From Typha latifolia (lineage: Eukaryota > Streptophyta > Magnoliopsida > Poales > Typhaceae): a DNA stretch of 64,000 nucleotides. Positions 42,971 through 54,052 of this stretch are shown in pieces. Position numbers and translations under genes: made by a program. Under the pieces are notes generated by a model that worked only from the letters and a program-made list of their open reading frames with translations, was not told the DNA's origin and made no database searches. Location: assembly GCA_019914945.1 (NCBI GenBank), contig CM034105.1, positions 9,424,001-9,488,000 on the forward strand, read 5' to 3'. Within the stretch, counting starts at the first letter, position 1; the number at the start of each line of letters is the position of its first letter.

Positions 42971-45293
42971 AGTATTATCTGAGATTGGGGAAAAATATGT
43001 GGTTCAAATAGTGACTGATAATGGTGCGAACTTCAAAAAAGCCGGTGAGATGTTGACGGATAATAGAGGACATTTATTTTGAACCCCCTATGCAGCACAT
43101 TGCATTGACTTGATGATGAAAGATATTGGAGAGCTTAACATGGTTGGGAAAATAGTGGAAAGAGCTCAATTTGTCTCCAAATTTATATATAACCATCATT
43201 GGGCGCATGCTCTTATGAAAAAAATATACCAATGGAGCTTCTTCGGCCTAGAACAACAAGGTTTGGTACAAATTTTATTGCATTAAACTCTATGTTGCAA
43301 AAGAAAGTAGGACTTAAGGCCATGTTCACTTTTGAAGAGTGGAATGATTCTCGATATTCACATTCAGAAAATGGAAGGATGGTTGAAACTCTTATTTTAG
43401 CATCTAAATTTTGGGATATAATTCAAGAAATTGTTCATATAGTAGAGCCTCTCTATACTGTTTAAAAAAAAGTTGACAAGGAGAAGAGACCGCAAATGGG
43501 ATATGTCTACTACTTCCTACAGCAAGCAAAGGAAGAAATTACGAGGATTGCTGGAGTAAACAAGGCAAAACCTTATATTGATATAATTGAGCAACGATGG
43601 GATTTACAGATGGGCAAAGATTTACACATGGTAGGTATATGCAATTATGCATTGCATAAAGTATATTTTCTTTTAGTATGCTAATGATTAATGAATGTCT
43701 ACTTATAATTTTTATTCTTAAAATATTGGCAGGTTATTACTTGAATCTAGCATATCAATATCGATATAACCTTGCCACTGAAGATGAGTTGTTTCATGCA
43801 CTACTAAATTGTATTTTTAGACTGGAGAGCGATTCTAATGCTGCCACTCTAGCTATAAATAAGGGACGCACATTTAGAGAGGCCAATGGAAGTTTTGGAG
43901 AAGCATCTACAATCAATGGGCGATATAACACTGATCTCGGTAATTACTTAAATAGAAAATTCTACTCAATAATAATCTTTTAAACCACTACTAACTCTTG
44001 GGTGAATTTTGATGGCACAGTTGAGTGGTGGTTGCAGTATGGAGGATCTACCTCTAATCTTAAGAAGGTTGCTGTTCGCATCCTTTCTCAGACAACTTCA
44101 TCTAGTGGATATGAGCGTAATTGGTCAACTTTTGCATTGATTCATACCAAAACCAGAAATCGTCTTTCATATGCAAGCTTAGAGAAAATAGTATATGTCC
44201 ACTATAATATGAGGTTACATCTACAACACATAACTAAGGATAAGAGAGAGATGAGGGAGATTTTGATCCCCTAGACGTTGGTTTCTCTCAGTATGAGGAT
44301 AATCCTATAATGGAGTGGATGTAGGCAGTTGAGAATCAGGAGGACCCATTGCTTGACGAAGAGGGAGATCCTCCTCGACCATATAGATTTATTGCCGAAG
44401 AGGCTAGAGTGATAGATGTAGAAGGTTGGGCTGCAGAGCATGTAGGAGGGACTCGGTCTGCTAGGGAAGTACAATCTGGACGTACGGATACTCATATGGA
44501 ACAACAAGAAAACTCAGATCAGGAGTTTGACCGTCTCATGTTAGGTTGAGCTCATCAAAGCCAAACAAAGAGTCAGACCTCCAGAGGTCGAGCTAGTGGT
44601 GGTCATTTGGGTATTGAACGAGGACGACAAGCTACTAGTCAAGCTGGATCTTCACGACCGGCTACTAGTCGAATTAGATCATCTTTCCGATCAATTGACC
44701 CTTTAGAAGGCTTAGATAAAATTGATAATGATGAGATTAGAGATGATGATGGTGGTGGTGGTGGTGGTGGTGGTGATGGTGATGATGACGAGACTCAGTC
44801 TGGTGGCAATGATGGAGAAGAGACATGCGTCTCTGCTACACAACCTTCTCAAAGAGGTATTAATTTTACAGAGGAGGAAAACTTCACACATGCTACCCAA
44901 GATCAAGACTATGGGGCCAGACCTAGACAACCATAAAGCAAAATTTATCAGAGATAGAAGAAAGAAAAGGGACCATCTCAAGCTCAATATGATTACAGTC
45001 AGATGAGGGAACAACTCGAGTCTGTATATAGCAGGACTTTAGGAGAGGTGCGCTCACAGGATAATATGAGTTCATCATCATTACTATCATATCAATCATA
45101 CCCACTAGAGCCACAACACCCTTATTATACTCCATATCTACAATCTGCATATGCTTATGTTGTGCCTGTGTCGGTGCCGATGCCGGTCGTTCCCGTGCAT
45201 ATTCAATATTCATATCATATCGTTGAAGAATTACAAAATTCTTATTTGTATAAAGACTATGTGAGACGTTACAACGAGCAATATTATCAGTGA
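42971..45293 (+). pseudogene. hAT transposase, C-terminal part (DUF659 end, dimerisation domain, Tyr-rich tail)
   Basis: The frame interrupted at 29705 resumes with VLSEIGEKYVVQIVTDNGAN, TPYAAHCIDLMMKDIGEL and NHHWAHALMKK. Two short introns with normal borders are visible: 43631-43732 (ATG/GTAGGT to GGCAG) and 43940-44020 (CG/GTAATT to CACAG). The hAT dimerisation domain follows at 44021-44220 (VEWWLQYGGS, VAVRILSQTTSSSGYERNWS, KTRNRLSYASLEK). An acidic region, a Gly/Asp run (44745-44790) and a Tyr/Pro-rich tail (45003-45293) follow. Stops or shifts occur near 43081, 43245, 43465, 44273 and 44935. Confidence 0.8.
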
Positions 45294-45728
45294 ATGAGTT
45301 TTGAAGAATATCGACAGTATTTAACGTAACATTCCCATGTTATTCTTGTGCCGACAAATGAAGTCTTGGATCCTCCTCGTCATTCTATACAACTAGATAT
45401 TAGTTTTAATTATTGAACTATTATCAATTATGTATTGAATGTTATTATGTGTTCAATTATATTATGGAGTGTTTAATCATTAATATTAGTTTTAATGAAT
45501 GTATTCAATCATATTATGTGTTTTATTTTTAATCATTAATATTTATATTCAACTATTGTTTTATCTTTAATAAAATAGGTTATTTATAAAAATAATTTAA
45601 AGATAAAACATTGTAATATAGATTTTAAATTTTAATACATATATTTAGACCAAAAATCAAAGATTGACATACTAAAGACCCCAAAACATCTCTAAATATC
45701 CTAAAATTTTTATTAAAAATATTATAAA

Positions 45729-45920
45729 TACGTGCCACTGGCACAGGGGGCGTGCTACTAGCACGGGGGGTGTGCCACTAACACGAGGGGTGTGCCACTG
45801 ACACGAGGGGTGTGCCACTAGCATCGGGGGGCGTGCCGCTTGGCACGCCCCATGCCAACCGGCACGTGCCGTGCCGATGGTGGCACGGCACGGCACGTGC
45901 CAGTGGCACGACCATCACTG
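45729..45920 (-). repeat. hAT right subterminal 20-bp repeats and terminal repeat
   Basis: Five tandem units of about 20 bases with the core GTGCCACT(A/G)(A/G)CACG followed by a G run lie at 45733-45835. GTGCC/GGCAC inverted words lead to the terminal repeat at 45905-45920. Expected transposase-binding sites. Confidence 0.8.
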
Positions 45921-46303
45921 TTTAGAACTAAAAGTTAACACATCGCTTCTTTGATTCAATTCAGATTCTAGGAAAGGTGAGAGCAGTCGCATATAAGATG
46001 AACTTACCCGAGTCATCCTGAGTTTATCCGGTCTTCCATGTATCTAGCTTGAGAGCCCGGGTTGGCCCAATTGAGCAAGTTGCGGTAGAACTACCTAAGC
46101 CCGAATAGAAGGCAATTGAGCTCACTCTAAAGAAAGTCCTAGCACGAAGAAGGGTCAGATGCAAGGGAAAAATAGTTACAGAGGTGTTGGTGAGCTGGGT
46201 CGGTCATACACAAAAGCAAGCCACATGGGAATCCGAGGTAATAATAATGGACCGTTATCTTGAATTTGTACTTTGAGGACAAAGTGAGTGGAGGCATGTG
46301 GAA
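45921..46303 (+). pseudogene. Gypsy-A integrase C-terminus and chromodomain
   Basis: After the hAT duplication, the Gypsy-A reading resumes (FRTK at the junction) with VRAVAYKMNLPE, VYPVFHVS and the chromodomain words VLARRRVRCKGKIVTEVLVSWVGHTQKQATWE, spanning 46100-46260. A polypurine tract (GAGGACAAAGTGAGTGGAGG) precedes the 3' LTR. The chromodomain type groups Gypsy-A with the plant chromoviruses. Confidence 0.8.
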
Positions 46304-46617
46304 TGAGGTGATTTAGACCACACTGAGTCATCTTGTGCATGAATACAAACCTATGGATCCTATTTTTTGTTTTGATTTCTTTGTTTTCTTTAGAAAATAA
46401 GAACTGGAAGTCGTGTTCAAACGCACTTGTTCGAATGCCTGCATACGTTTGTACATATAGAAGACGTGAATTGTAAGTTCGAACACATTTGACCCTGTTC
46501 GAACGCACTCATTCAAATGCCTATATATGTTTGCACATACAGAGGAAGTAAATTGTGCATTCGAACCACTCAACCCCATTCGAACGCACTCGTTCGAACA
46601 CCTACATACTCTTGCAC
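46304..46617 (+). repeat. Gypsy-A 3' LTR, left part
   Basis: Starts TGAGGTGATTTAGACC, matching 17027 onward, and includes TTCGAACGC-type words up to 46615, where Gypsy-C is inserted. The right part is at 54053-54650. Confidence 0.85.
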
Positions 46618-47377
46618 TAATACACTTAGTTAGGATTTTTTTTATTATTGCATTAGGTATTTATTTTTATTAAAATGAAATTTCTATAGGTCGTGTTTGA
46701 ACGCAAGTGGGGTCGCGTTCGAACGCCCTTGCGAATGCTTGCATCAGGTTTGCACAGATAGAGATAGAGCTTTTTGGGTGCGTTCGAACGCAATCGACGA
46801 GAATCCTCTAGAATTAGGGTTTCATATTGTTTTAGGATTTGTTGGCTAGCCTTTATAAATATGTGGATGACAGCCAACTTCATTATGCTATTGGATTATC
46901 GATTTCTTGCCTCCTATCTTCTCTCTAGACTCTCTCCCTCCTCCTTCTTCACTATCTTTCCACCTCTACCATTGGCAAGGTTTCTCCTAACTTCTAATCT
47001 CCCTCGACTATCGAGCCACCCCTCTTCTTCAGGATCTCGACCACTTCCCTTTTGTCTACTTCTCTTAATCACATCCACAATCCACCTTCATCTCCATACC
47101 CATCCATAACTCTAACATCCACTCCACCCATCACCACCACCATCACCCACGTTCTTTCATATTTTAGTCCTAGTTGTAATTCGAATCTGTGAAGTGCATA
47201 CATATGAAAGTTATAGATCAGGAAGTTACGGATATAACCCAATTAGTTTCATAATTTTCTAACTACTAGAGAATATCTGACAAATATATTCCTAGAGTTG
47301 CATGGACTGATTCCTATAATACATCCAGATCTTAAAGGAATCGTTGTATGGCCTATCTTTGGTACGAGAATCTATCA
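46618..47377 (+). repeat. Gypsy-C 5' LTR (760 bp)
   Basis: Begins TAATACACTTAGTTAGG and ends TCTATCA. GCGTTCGAACGC is intact at 46715-46726, with further palindromes to 46795. TATAAAT is at 46854-46860, followed by a pyrimidine-rich leader. Confidence 0.88.
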
Positions 47378-47380
47378 ATT

Positions 47381-47393
47381 TGGTATCAGAGCA
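47381..47393 (+). promoter_or_regulatory. Gypsy-C primer-binding site
   Basis: TGGTATCAGAGC four bases inside the LTR, matching initiator Met tRNA. Confidence 0.85.
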
Positions 47394-47417
47394 GGCGGAC
47401 CTCAGACCTCCATTAAT

Positions 47418-48737
47418 GGTTAAAACAAGAAAGATGATATTAATAAGGAGACCTATGGAGAGCACACCGACAAGGGAGGACTCAATGCATGATGATCCTA
47501 ACTGTGAGGCCGATTCCTTTGGAGCGACCACGGCAGGACTGAGTCAACTAATGTCCACGGGTTCAAATATGGATGACTTAGGGGCATGTTCCAAACATTG
47601 TTGCATAGAATTGACAACATGCAAAAGGATTACAATGAATTCAAGGAATATGTCGTGAATCGGTTAGGTTCGTCATCTCCTCGATGACGAACGGAGTTTC
47701 AATAAGGACCAGTGATGGGAACTCATCGAACCGATACCCCACAGGACTAGGTATGTCATATGAGTGTCAATGATCCCCTCTTACCTATGCCTACACATTG
47801 TCCCCCACCACTATTACAAAATCCTAGACCAATGGTGGTGGACCCCGAGAGGTGTGCGGCACCAGTGCGCTTCGTCGATGAGGAGGATTGGCACTATGAG
47901 ATGGTGATGGACATGCACGAGGATTTAGAGAATGTGATCAATATGCCCAAAGGTTTAGACATGAACCAAGGATCTTTCGCAAACCAGACAATGCTATTCG
48001 GGGGAGAACCGCACGCTTAGACTTTCCAAAATTCCAAGGCGGTGATCTAACGGATTGGGTGTTTCAAGTTGAACAATATTTTGATTGTCAAGGTACAGCG
48101 GAAGATACAAAAGTCCAGATGGCAAGCTTTCACCTCCAAGGAACGGCATTGCATTGGTATAGATCGGTTATTCGTGGTGGTAAATTTACCAGATGAGCTA
48201 ATATTTGTAGGAAGATTACACGCAGATTTAGGACAGCGGCATATAAAAATTTTGCTGCCATATTAAGCAAGATGGTTCAGAGGACGACCGTATCGAAGTA
48301 CTAAGCTGAATTTGAAAGAGTTAGTAGTCGTTGTGAGCCATATTGGCCCGAACAGACATTGATGAGCACATTTATTTCGGGGCTGCGAGAGGAGATACAA
48401 GCGGATGTTTGTGCTTTATATCCTACTACTCTTGAGAAGGCTTTGAGAAGGCCGTGAGGATGGAACAAAAGTATAGGGCTCTAAAGATGGCAGCGAAAAC
48501 TAATTGGGGCAATCGAGATAGGCTGTTTGCACCTAGAATGTCGGTTAGAAATTCTGCGGTTTTAAAAACAGCGGCTATGAATATTAGACCGCGACCACCA
48601 TTATGACCTTCTTTCGATGTTAGAGGAGGCACAAGACCCCCGTTCGAACTCTCACACCTGCCCAGGTGGAGGAGCACTTGCTTTCGATGTAATGAGTGTT
48701 TCACCCCTGGTAATCAGTGTTCTAAATCGATTAGGAG
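47418..48737 (+). pseudogene. Gypsy-C gag
   Basis: Starts MVKTRKMILIRRPME, then a Pro-rich region (PMPTHCPPPLLQN) and the retrotransposon Gag core (WVFQVEQYFDCQGTAED, KVQMASFHLQGTALHWYR) at 48055-48180. A degenerate zinc knuckle, CFRCNECFTPGNQC, lies at 48670-48722, with Gln-Cys where the family normally has His-x-Cys. Stops or shifts occur near 47560, 47690, 47760, 48020, 48195 and 48600. Confidence 0.78.
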
Positions 48738-48738
48738 T

Positions 48739-49220
48739 GTGATGCTTATCGATGGTCTTGAGGAGGATGATGAGGTGGTTGATGATGGAGAGTGTCCAGT
48801 GGAGGCCCATGAGGAGGCCGTTGAGGAGGGCGTGGAGGAAGATATCCAAGCTGAAATATCGATGCATGCATATTCGGGTACTTTCGCGCTGAGGACGCTA
48901 CGAGTAGATAGACTCGTTAGAAAGTATTGTGTGCACATCCTCATCGATTCGGGGAGTACTCACAACTTTCTAGATGAGAGGTTAGTAAGGAGATTGGGTT
49001 TTGGATACCGAACCGACCACGAGATTTGACGTTGCTATTGAAGACTGCACGAAGCTTAAGGCGGAGAGCTTGTGTCACCGGGTCGGTATACGGGTGCAAT
49101 AACACGACATCATTGTGGACTGGTATCCGTTGGTGTTGTGAGAAGCGGACATTGTCCTTGGTGCTCAGTGGTTATAGAGTTTGGGACCCATCATATTTGA
49201 TTTTCGAAGCATGTGGATGA
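48739..49220 (+). pseudogene. Gypsy-C aspartic protease
   Basis: An acidic lead-in (LEEDDEVVDDGE) is followed by the retropepsin active site LIDSGSTHNFLD at 48937-48970, with the catalytic Asp-Ser-Gly intact, and flap-region words. It would cut the polyprotein. A stop at 49028 and shifts after it break the domain; the GPIIFDF and MKFKQGN words near 49180-49220 mark its end. Confidence 0.78.
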
Positions 49221-50541
49221 AATTTAAACAAGGAAACAAAGATGTGCGGCTTGATAGTGTTTGGTCTTCGCTGATTCCTACGATGCAACCTATGATGGGG
49301 TTGTTTTGTACGTATGATTTAGCCTATCTTCTTCAGTTAGGACCAGTAGGAGATGAGCCTCAAATGATTTCAGGTACTACCATTAAACTGTCTAATTTAT
49401 TAGATAATTTTTCTGGACTATTTGAGGAGCCACAAGAGTTACCACCGAGGAGAGCGGCGGACCATCACATAGAGATTGTACTCGGGGCTGCACCGACGAA
49501 CGTGAGGCCATATCGGTATCCACATGTGCAAAAAGAAGTTATCTCAAAGATGGTAGCTGAGATGTTGGAGCAAGGCCTCATACAACCAAGTCATATTCAT
49601 CCCCTGTGCTTTTGGTGCGAAAAAATGACGGGACATGGCGTTTTTGTGTCGACTATCGAGCACTAAATGCTATTACCGTCAAGGATCGGTATCCCATTTC
49701 GATTATTAAGGAGGTGCTGGACGAGCTTGCAGGGGCGACTATATTTAGTAAGCTTGACTTGAGGGCCGGGTATCATTAAATTAGAGTTCACCCGGCGGAT
49801 GTGCACAAAACTGCATTTCGAACTCCAGACAGGCATTACAAGTTTAGGGTGATGCCTTTTGGTCTCACAATGCTCCAGCTACCTTTCAAGGCCTCATGAA
49901 TGATATATTTTGACCTCTTTTGCGAAGGTATGTCTTGGTATTTTTTGACGACATTTTGGTGTATAGTAGGACTGAATTAGAGTATTAGCGGCATTTGGAG
50001 GATGTGCTAAAATTGTTGAAGCAAAACCAATTGAAGATCAAGAAGTCCAAGTGCCTATGGGGAGTACCACAAGTGGAGTATTTAGGCCACATCATTTCAG
50101 CGGACGGTGTAGCGGCGGATCCTCAAAAGGTTGCATGTATGACCACTTGGTATTACTACCACCAAATTGAGAGGATTTTTGGGGCTGATCGGATATTATC
50201 GACGCTTCATCGCTGGATATGGCAAGATCGTTGCTCCTCTCACTTCATTGTTGAAAAAATTTAGATGGATGAATGAAGCCACTTCAGCCTTTGAAAAATT
50301 AAAAACAGCAATGACGACGGTACCCGTTCAAGCACTACCGGACTTCACCAAAGAGTTCATTGTGGAGTGTGATGCATCGGGTGTTGGCATAGGAGCTGTA
50401 CTAATACAAGGAGGACATCCCATAGCCTTTCTTAGTAAGACTTTGTTACATAAATCTCAGCAATTATTGACTTATGAGAGAGAGATGTTGACAATTCTGT
50501 ATGCGGTAACAAAGTGGAGGCTTTATTTTATCGGCAGGTGA
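49221..50541 (+). pseudogene. Gypsy-C reverse transcriptase and RNase H
   Basis: Blocks in order: HHIEIVLGAAPTNVRPYRYP, DYRALNAITVKDRYPI (49640-49700), FSKLDLRAGYH, KTAFRTPDRHYKFRVMPFGL, and the catalytic [13 protein letters not shown] at 49929-49967. Then the thumb words VEYLGHIISADGV and GFLGLIGYYRRFIAGYGKI. RNase H at 50335-50541 has KEFIVECDASGVGIGAVL and QQLLTYEREMLTILYAV. Shifts are visible near 49605, 49870 and 50160 and stops near 49668 and 49780. This is the block missing from Gypsy-B. Confidence 0.85.
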
Positions 50542-51435
50542 TTTATTATCCAAACCGATCAAAGGAGCCTTCCATACTTTATGGGATCGCGTATACACAC
50601 TCTGACACAGTAGAGATGGGTCACAAAATTGCTAGGATATGATTATAAAATCAAATACAAGAAGGGAATGAAAAATAGAGCGGCGGGTGCACTATTGTGC
50701 CAACCCAATACCGCCGAGCTTGCAGCCTATTCAGATGTACATCTAACCTAAATATTTTGAGGTTGTTGCAGGAGGTGATAGATGATCCGAAGTGCCATCC
50801 CGAGTTGGAGAATCGAGGCAGTTTGCTGCTGGATAGCGAATGCATTCGAGTGCCTGCCAATGAAGGATTGCGACATAAATTATTAGAGCACTTCCACCAA
50901 ACTCCAGAGGCTGGTCATGAGGGTGTCTTGAAGACTTATAGGAGGATATATCAGAGTTACATGTGGCTAGGATTGAGGCGGGATGTGAGGAGTTTTGTTC
51001 GTGCTTGCGAAGTCTATCAAAGGGCTAAGGCAACCATATTCAATCGGCCAGATTACTACAACCTTTACCTATACCGGACCGTGTTTGGGAAGACATTTCT
51101 ATGGACTTCATAGAGGATCTTCCGTTGGTATGTGGTTATTCCGTTATCTTTGTAGTGGTTGACAGATTGAGCAAGTATGCACACTTTTTAGCATTATCAC
51201 ATCCGTTTTCAGCCAAGTTGGTGGTTGAAATTTTTGTTTGAGATGTTGCTAGATTAAATGGCATGCCACGCACAATTGTCTCGGATCGTGATCGTGTATT
51301 TATGAGCAACTTTTGGATTGAATTGTTCTGATACGATTCGGACTTCACCGTCGTCGTCTCGAGCATGGATTCACTTTAGGAGTGTTTTTGCTTCATGTCT
51401 TAGTGTTTAATTTCCATTAAAATAAGTTTTCTGTA

Positions 51436-51672
51436 AGTCGCGTTCGAACGCGGGTGGAGTGAGTTCGAACGCGGTTTGTGAACGGGGTTGTGAACGTGGA
51501 GAAGAGAATGTACTGTGCGTTCGAACGCACTGTGAACGCCTGCATCACGTTCGCAAATACCGACAGGCGCGTTCGATCACGCGTTCGAACGCCTGCATCG
51601 CGTTCGCAAATCCAGAAGAGCTAATTCGGTGCGTTCGAACGCGGTTGGGCGAGTTCGAACGCGGTCGGCAAA
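51436..51672. repeat. GTTCGAACG palindrome cluster in D2 U3
   Basis: GCGTTCGAACGC at 51440-51451 and a further series of CGTTCGAACGC and GAGTTCGAACGCGG words end about 40 bases before the TATA box. In D1 this place is taken by six 18-bp repeats. Confidence 0.88.
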
Positions 51673-52202
51673 AATTGTGTTTTAGGATTAATGTGAGTTG
51701 TTGGTTAGCCTATAAAAGGATGTGTAGGGCAACCAAAATCATCATTGATTATTGAGATTGAGTTTTGCCTTGCCTCCTTCGTCTTCTTCGCTCCCGTTCT
51801 CTCAATCCCCGGCGACGCCGCTTCTAACCTCCCTCGTCCGGCTAATCATCCTAGTCCCTTAGGGGTGGCCCTCTTCTCTCCATTCGTCCAATCTATCCAA
51901 CACTTGCCCTAATCCTTCCATCAACCACAACCGTTCCACCATCACTTTTCACCGGTGCCACCACATTAACGCCGGTCCACCACCATCCACCATTACCCAG
52001 GATCTCGTGCCTCCATCCACGAATCCAAAACAGAGCATCCTGACATTCATCCACTAAACGAATGATATCTCGAGATCCCCAACTCCGATTCGCCTGTAAC
52101 TAGATTTGTTGGAAAGCTCTTTTACGAAGCTACAACATATCAAAATCTCACGTCGATCCGACGACAGTATATTTTGGGATCTAATTTCAAAGTTCCGTGC
52201 CA

Positions 52203-52338
52203 GATCGTATCAAGCTGGTATTAGAGCCTTAGCCTCAAAGAGAAGATCGTATCAATCTGGTATCAGAGCTCCATAGCCAGAGGTGTGATCGTAACAAGCT
52301 GGTATCAGAGCCTTAGCCCCAAAGAGCAGATCGTATCA
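52203..52338 (+). repeat. Three tandem 42-bp units of LTR end plus primer-binding site
   Basis: LTR-end words GATCGTA(T/A)CA finish at 52212, 52254, 52296 and 52338, exactly 42 bases apart. Each interval contains a Met-tRNA primer-site copy, TGGTATTAGAGCC (52216), TGGTATCAGAGCT (52258) and TGGTATCAGAGCC (52300). The last terminus abuts the target duplication, so the units are part of the integrated LTR. Confidence 0.93.
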
Positions 52339-52837
52339 TGTTCAGATTGCAGGGGACTCGATTGAACTTCAGTTCGGCCTACCATCCATAGACAGATGGC
52401 CAAACTGAGGTAGTAAATCAAGGAATTGAGCAGTATTTGAGGTGCTTTGTTGGAGAGATATCAAGATGATGGTTGGAGTTCTTACCATGGGCGGAGTGGT
52501 CTTATAACACCGCCTACCATAGCAGCATTGACATGACTCTATTTGAGGTGGTGTATGGACGCATAGCTCCGACGTTACGTGCTTATGATCTAGATGCATC
52601 TTCAGATCGGACGGAGGTGGACTTAACATTGATGTATAGAGACGCCACATTGAGGAAGTTGTGTGCTAATCTTAAACTTGCTCAAAACTACATGAAGCAA
52701 GTTTATGATCATAGCCATAGGGAGTAGGAGTTTGACATTAGCAGTTGGGTATTTATGAGGGTGCAACGTATCGATAGGTGATCTTGCGTCCGATGTGTGA
52801 CTAAAAGTTAGCACATCGCTACTTTGGTCTGTTTCAG

Positions 52838-53150
52838 GTGTCAGAGCATATTGGTCCGATTGCATATTGTTTGGAGCTACCAGAGAGGTTGAGAGTGTAT
52901 CCTGTCTTTCATGTTTTATTGTTGAGGGAGCATATTGGAGATCATGAGATTGTTGGATTGGTTCTACTAGAGCCATTGGATGAGATAGAGATCATAGAGC
53001 CAGTTCGAGTACTTGCTAGACGCCGACGACGACATGGTACCAGATTGGAGATGGAGATTCTAGTTGAGTGACTTGGGAAGCCATCTGATGAGGCGACATG
53101 GGAATTGGAGACTAACATCTTGGAGCGTTTCCCCGACTTTTCACCTTGAG
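52838..53150 (+). pseudogene. Gypsy-C chromodomain
   Basis: PERLRVYPVFHVLLLREHIG is followed by the chromodomain words VLARRRRRHGTRLEMEILVE, and after one stop WELETNILERFPDF at 53100-53140. Chromodomains of this group bind modified histones and bias integration. A polypurine tract (GGGCAAGGTAGGGGAAG) then precedes the 3' LTR. Confidence 0.8.
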
Positions 53151-53176
53151 GGCAAGGTAGGGGAAGCATGATGGGC

Positions 53177-54052
53177 TGATACACTTAGTTAGGATATTTT
53201 CTTATTGCATTAGGTATTTATTTTTATTAAAATAAAATTTCCGTAGGTCGCGTTCGAACGCAGGAGGGGTCAAGTTCGAACGCAGGAGGGGTCACATTCG
53301 AATGCCCTTGAGAACGCTTGAATCAGGTTCGCAAATACAAAGAACATATATTGTGCGTTCGAACAGGGTTGGGCGAATTTGAACGCCCACGTTCGAATGC
53401 CTGCATCATGTTCGCATAGACAGAGATGGAGCTTTTTAGGTGCGTTCGAAACACGATCGGGTGCGTTCGAACGTGACCGACGGGAATCCTTAGGGTTTCA
53501 TATTATTTTAGGACTTGTTGGCTAGCCTCTATAAATATGTAGATGGCATCCAACTTCATTATATTATTGGATTATTAATTTCTTGCCTCCTATCTTTTCT
53601 TTAGACTCTCTCCCTCCTTCCTATTCACCATCCTTCCACCTCTACCGTTGGCAAGGTTTCTTCTAACTTCTAATCTCCCTTGACTGTCGAGCCACCCCTC
53701 TTATTTGGGATCTTGACCACTTCATTCCCTTCGTTTACTTCCCTTAATCACATCCACAATCCACCTTCATCTCCATACCCATCCATAACTCTAACATCCA
53801 CTCCACCCGTCACCACCACTATCACCCATGTTCTTTCATGTTTTTGTCCCTGTTGTAATTTTAATTTATAAATGGAATAAATATAATGTAGATCAGGAAG
53901 TTAAAGATCTAACCAAATTAGTTTCATAATTTTCTGACTATTAGAAAATATATGACGAATATTTTCCCACGGTTGCACGGACTGATTCCTATAATATATC
54001 CAGATCTTAAAGGAATCATTGCGTAGCCTATCTTTGGTATGAGTATCTATCA
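53177..54052 (+). repeat. Gypsy-C 3' LTR (876 bp)
   Basis: Starts TGATACACTTAGTTAGG. The palindrome cluster at 53245-53475 is longer than in the 5' LTR, with the segment AACGCAGGAGGGGTCA tandemly repeated near 53255-53290. TATAAATA is at 53530-53537. Ends TCTATCA at 54052. Confidence 0.88.

Larger units (their letters stand above)
25642..45920 (+). mobile_element. hAT DNA transposon inside Gypsy-A, itself split by LTR-E
   Basis: An 8-bp duplication TTTAGAAC (25634-25641 and 45921-45928), the hAT standard, bounds it. The ends TAAGGATGACCGTGCC and CAGTGATGGTCGTGCC (the latter on the minus strand) are imperfect terminal inverted repeats. It encodes BED finger, DUF659 and hAT dimerisation domains on the plus strand. 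Without LTR-E it is about 7.0 kb, enlarged by a satellite-like array in its leader intron. Frame damage shows it is inactive. Confidence 0.92.
51329..52338 (+). mobile_element. Family-D LTR (copy D2) inside Gypsy-C integrase
   Basis: Bounded by the 5-bp duplication TGTTC (51324-51328 and 52339-52343). Starts TGATACGATTCGGACTTCACC. U3 carries the GTTCGAACG palindrome cluster (51436-51672), TATAAAAG is at 51711-51718, and the leader is pyrimidine-rich. The LTR proper ends GATCGTATCA at 52212, but three 42-bp units of primer-site copy plus LTR end follow before the genomic junction. No coding DNA. Confidence 0.88.
50697..52727 (+). pseudogene. Gypsy-C integrase, split by D2
   Basis: Zinc-binding domain at 50880-51030: HFHQTPEAGHE and [12 protein letters not shown] (the second Cys is Tyr-Gln-Arg, so the zinc site is broken). 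Core with [13 protein letters not shown] (first Asp), [11 protein letters not shown] and TIVSDRDRVFMSNFW up to 51323. After D2 it resumes at 52344 with LNFSSAYHP, TDGQTEVVNQGIEQYL (catalytic Glu), WLEFLPWAEWSYNTAYH and PFEVVYGR. Stops at 51110, 51240, 52390 and 52465. Confidence 0.82.
46618..54052 (+). mobile_element. Gypsy-C: chromovirus inside the Gypsy-A 3' LTR
   Basis: Same family as Gypsy-B with a complete set of domains: LTR, primer site, gag with zinc knuckle, protease, reverse transcriptase, RNase H, integrase, chromodomain, LTR. Gypsy-A LTR sequence continues on both sides (CTTGCAC | CAAACATATAGAG). The duplication is not clean: CACTA and CACAA would differ at one base if the ends are shifted slightly. 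A family-D LTR (51329-52338) splits its integrase. Without it the element is 6.4 kb. Many stops. Confidence 0.88.

Noticed and set aside
46613..46622. A clean 5-bp target duplication for Gypsy-C
   Set aside because: Flanks TGCAC and CAAAC do not match. Shifting the ends gives CACTA and CACAA with one mismatch, but then the LTR termini disagree with Gypsy-B, so it is left unresolved.
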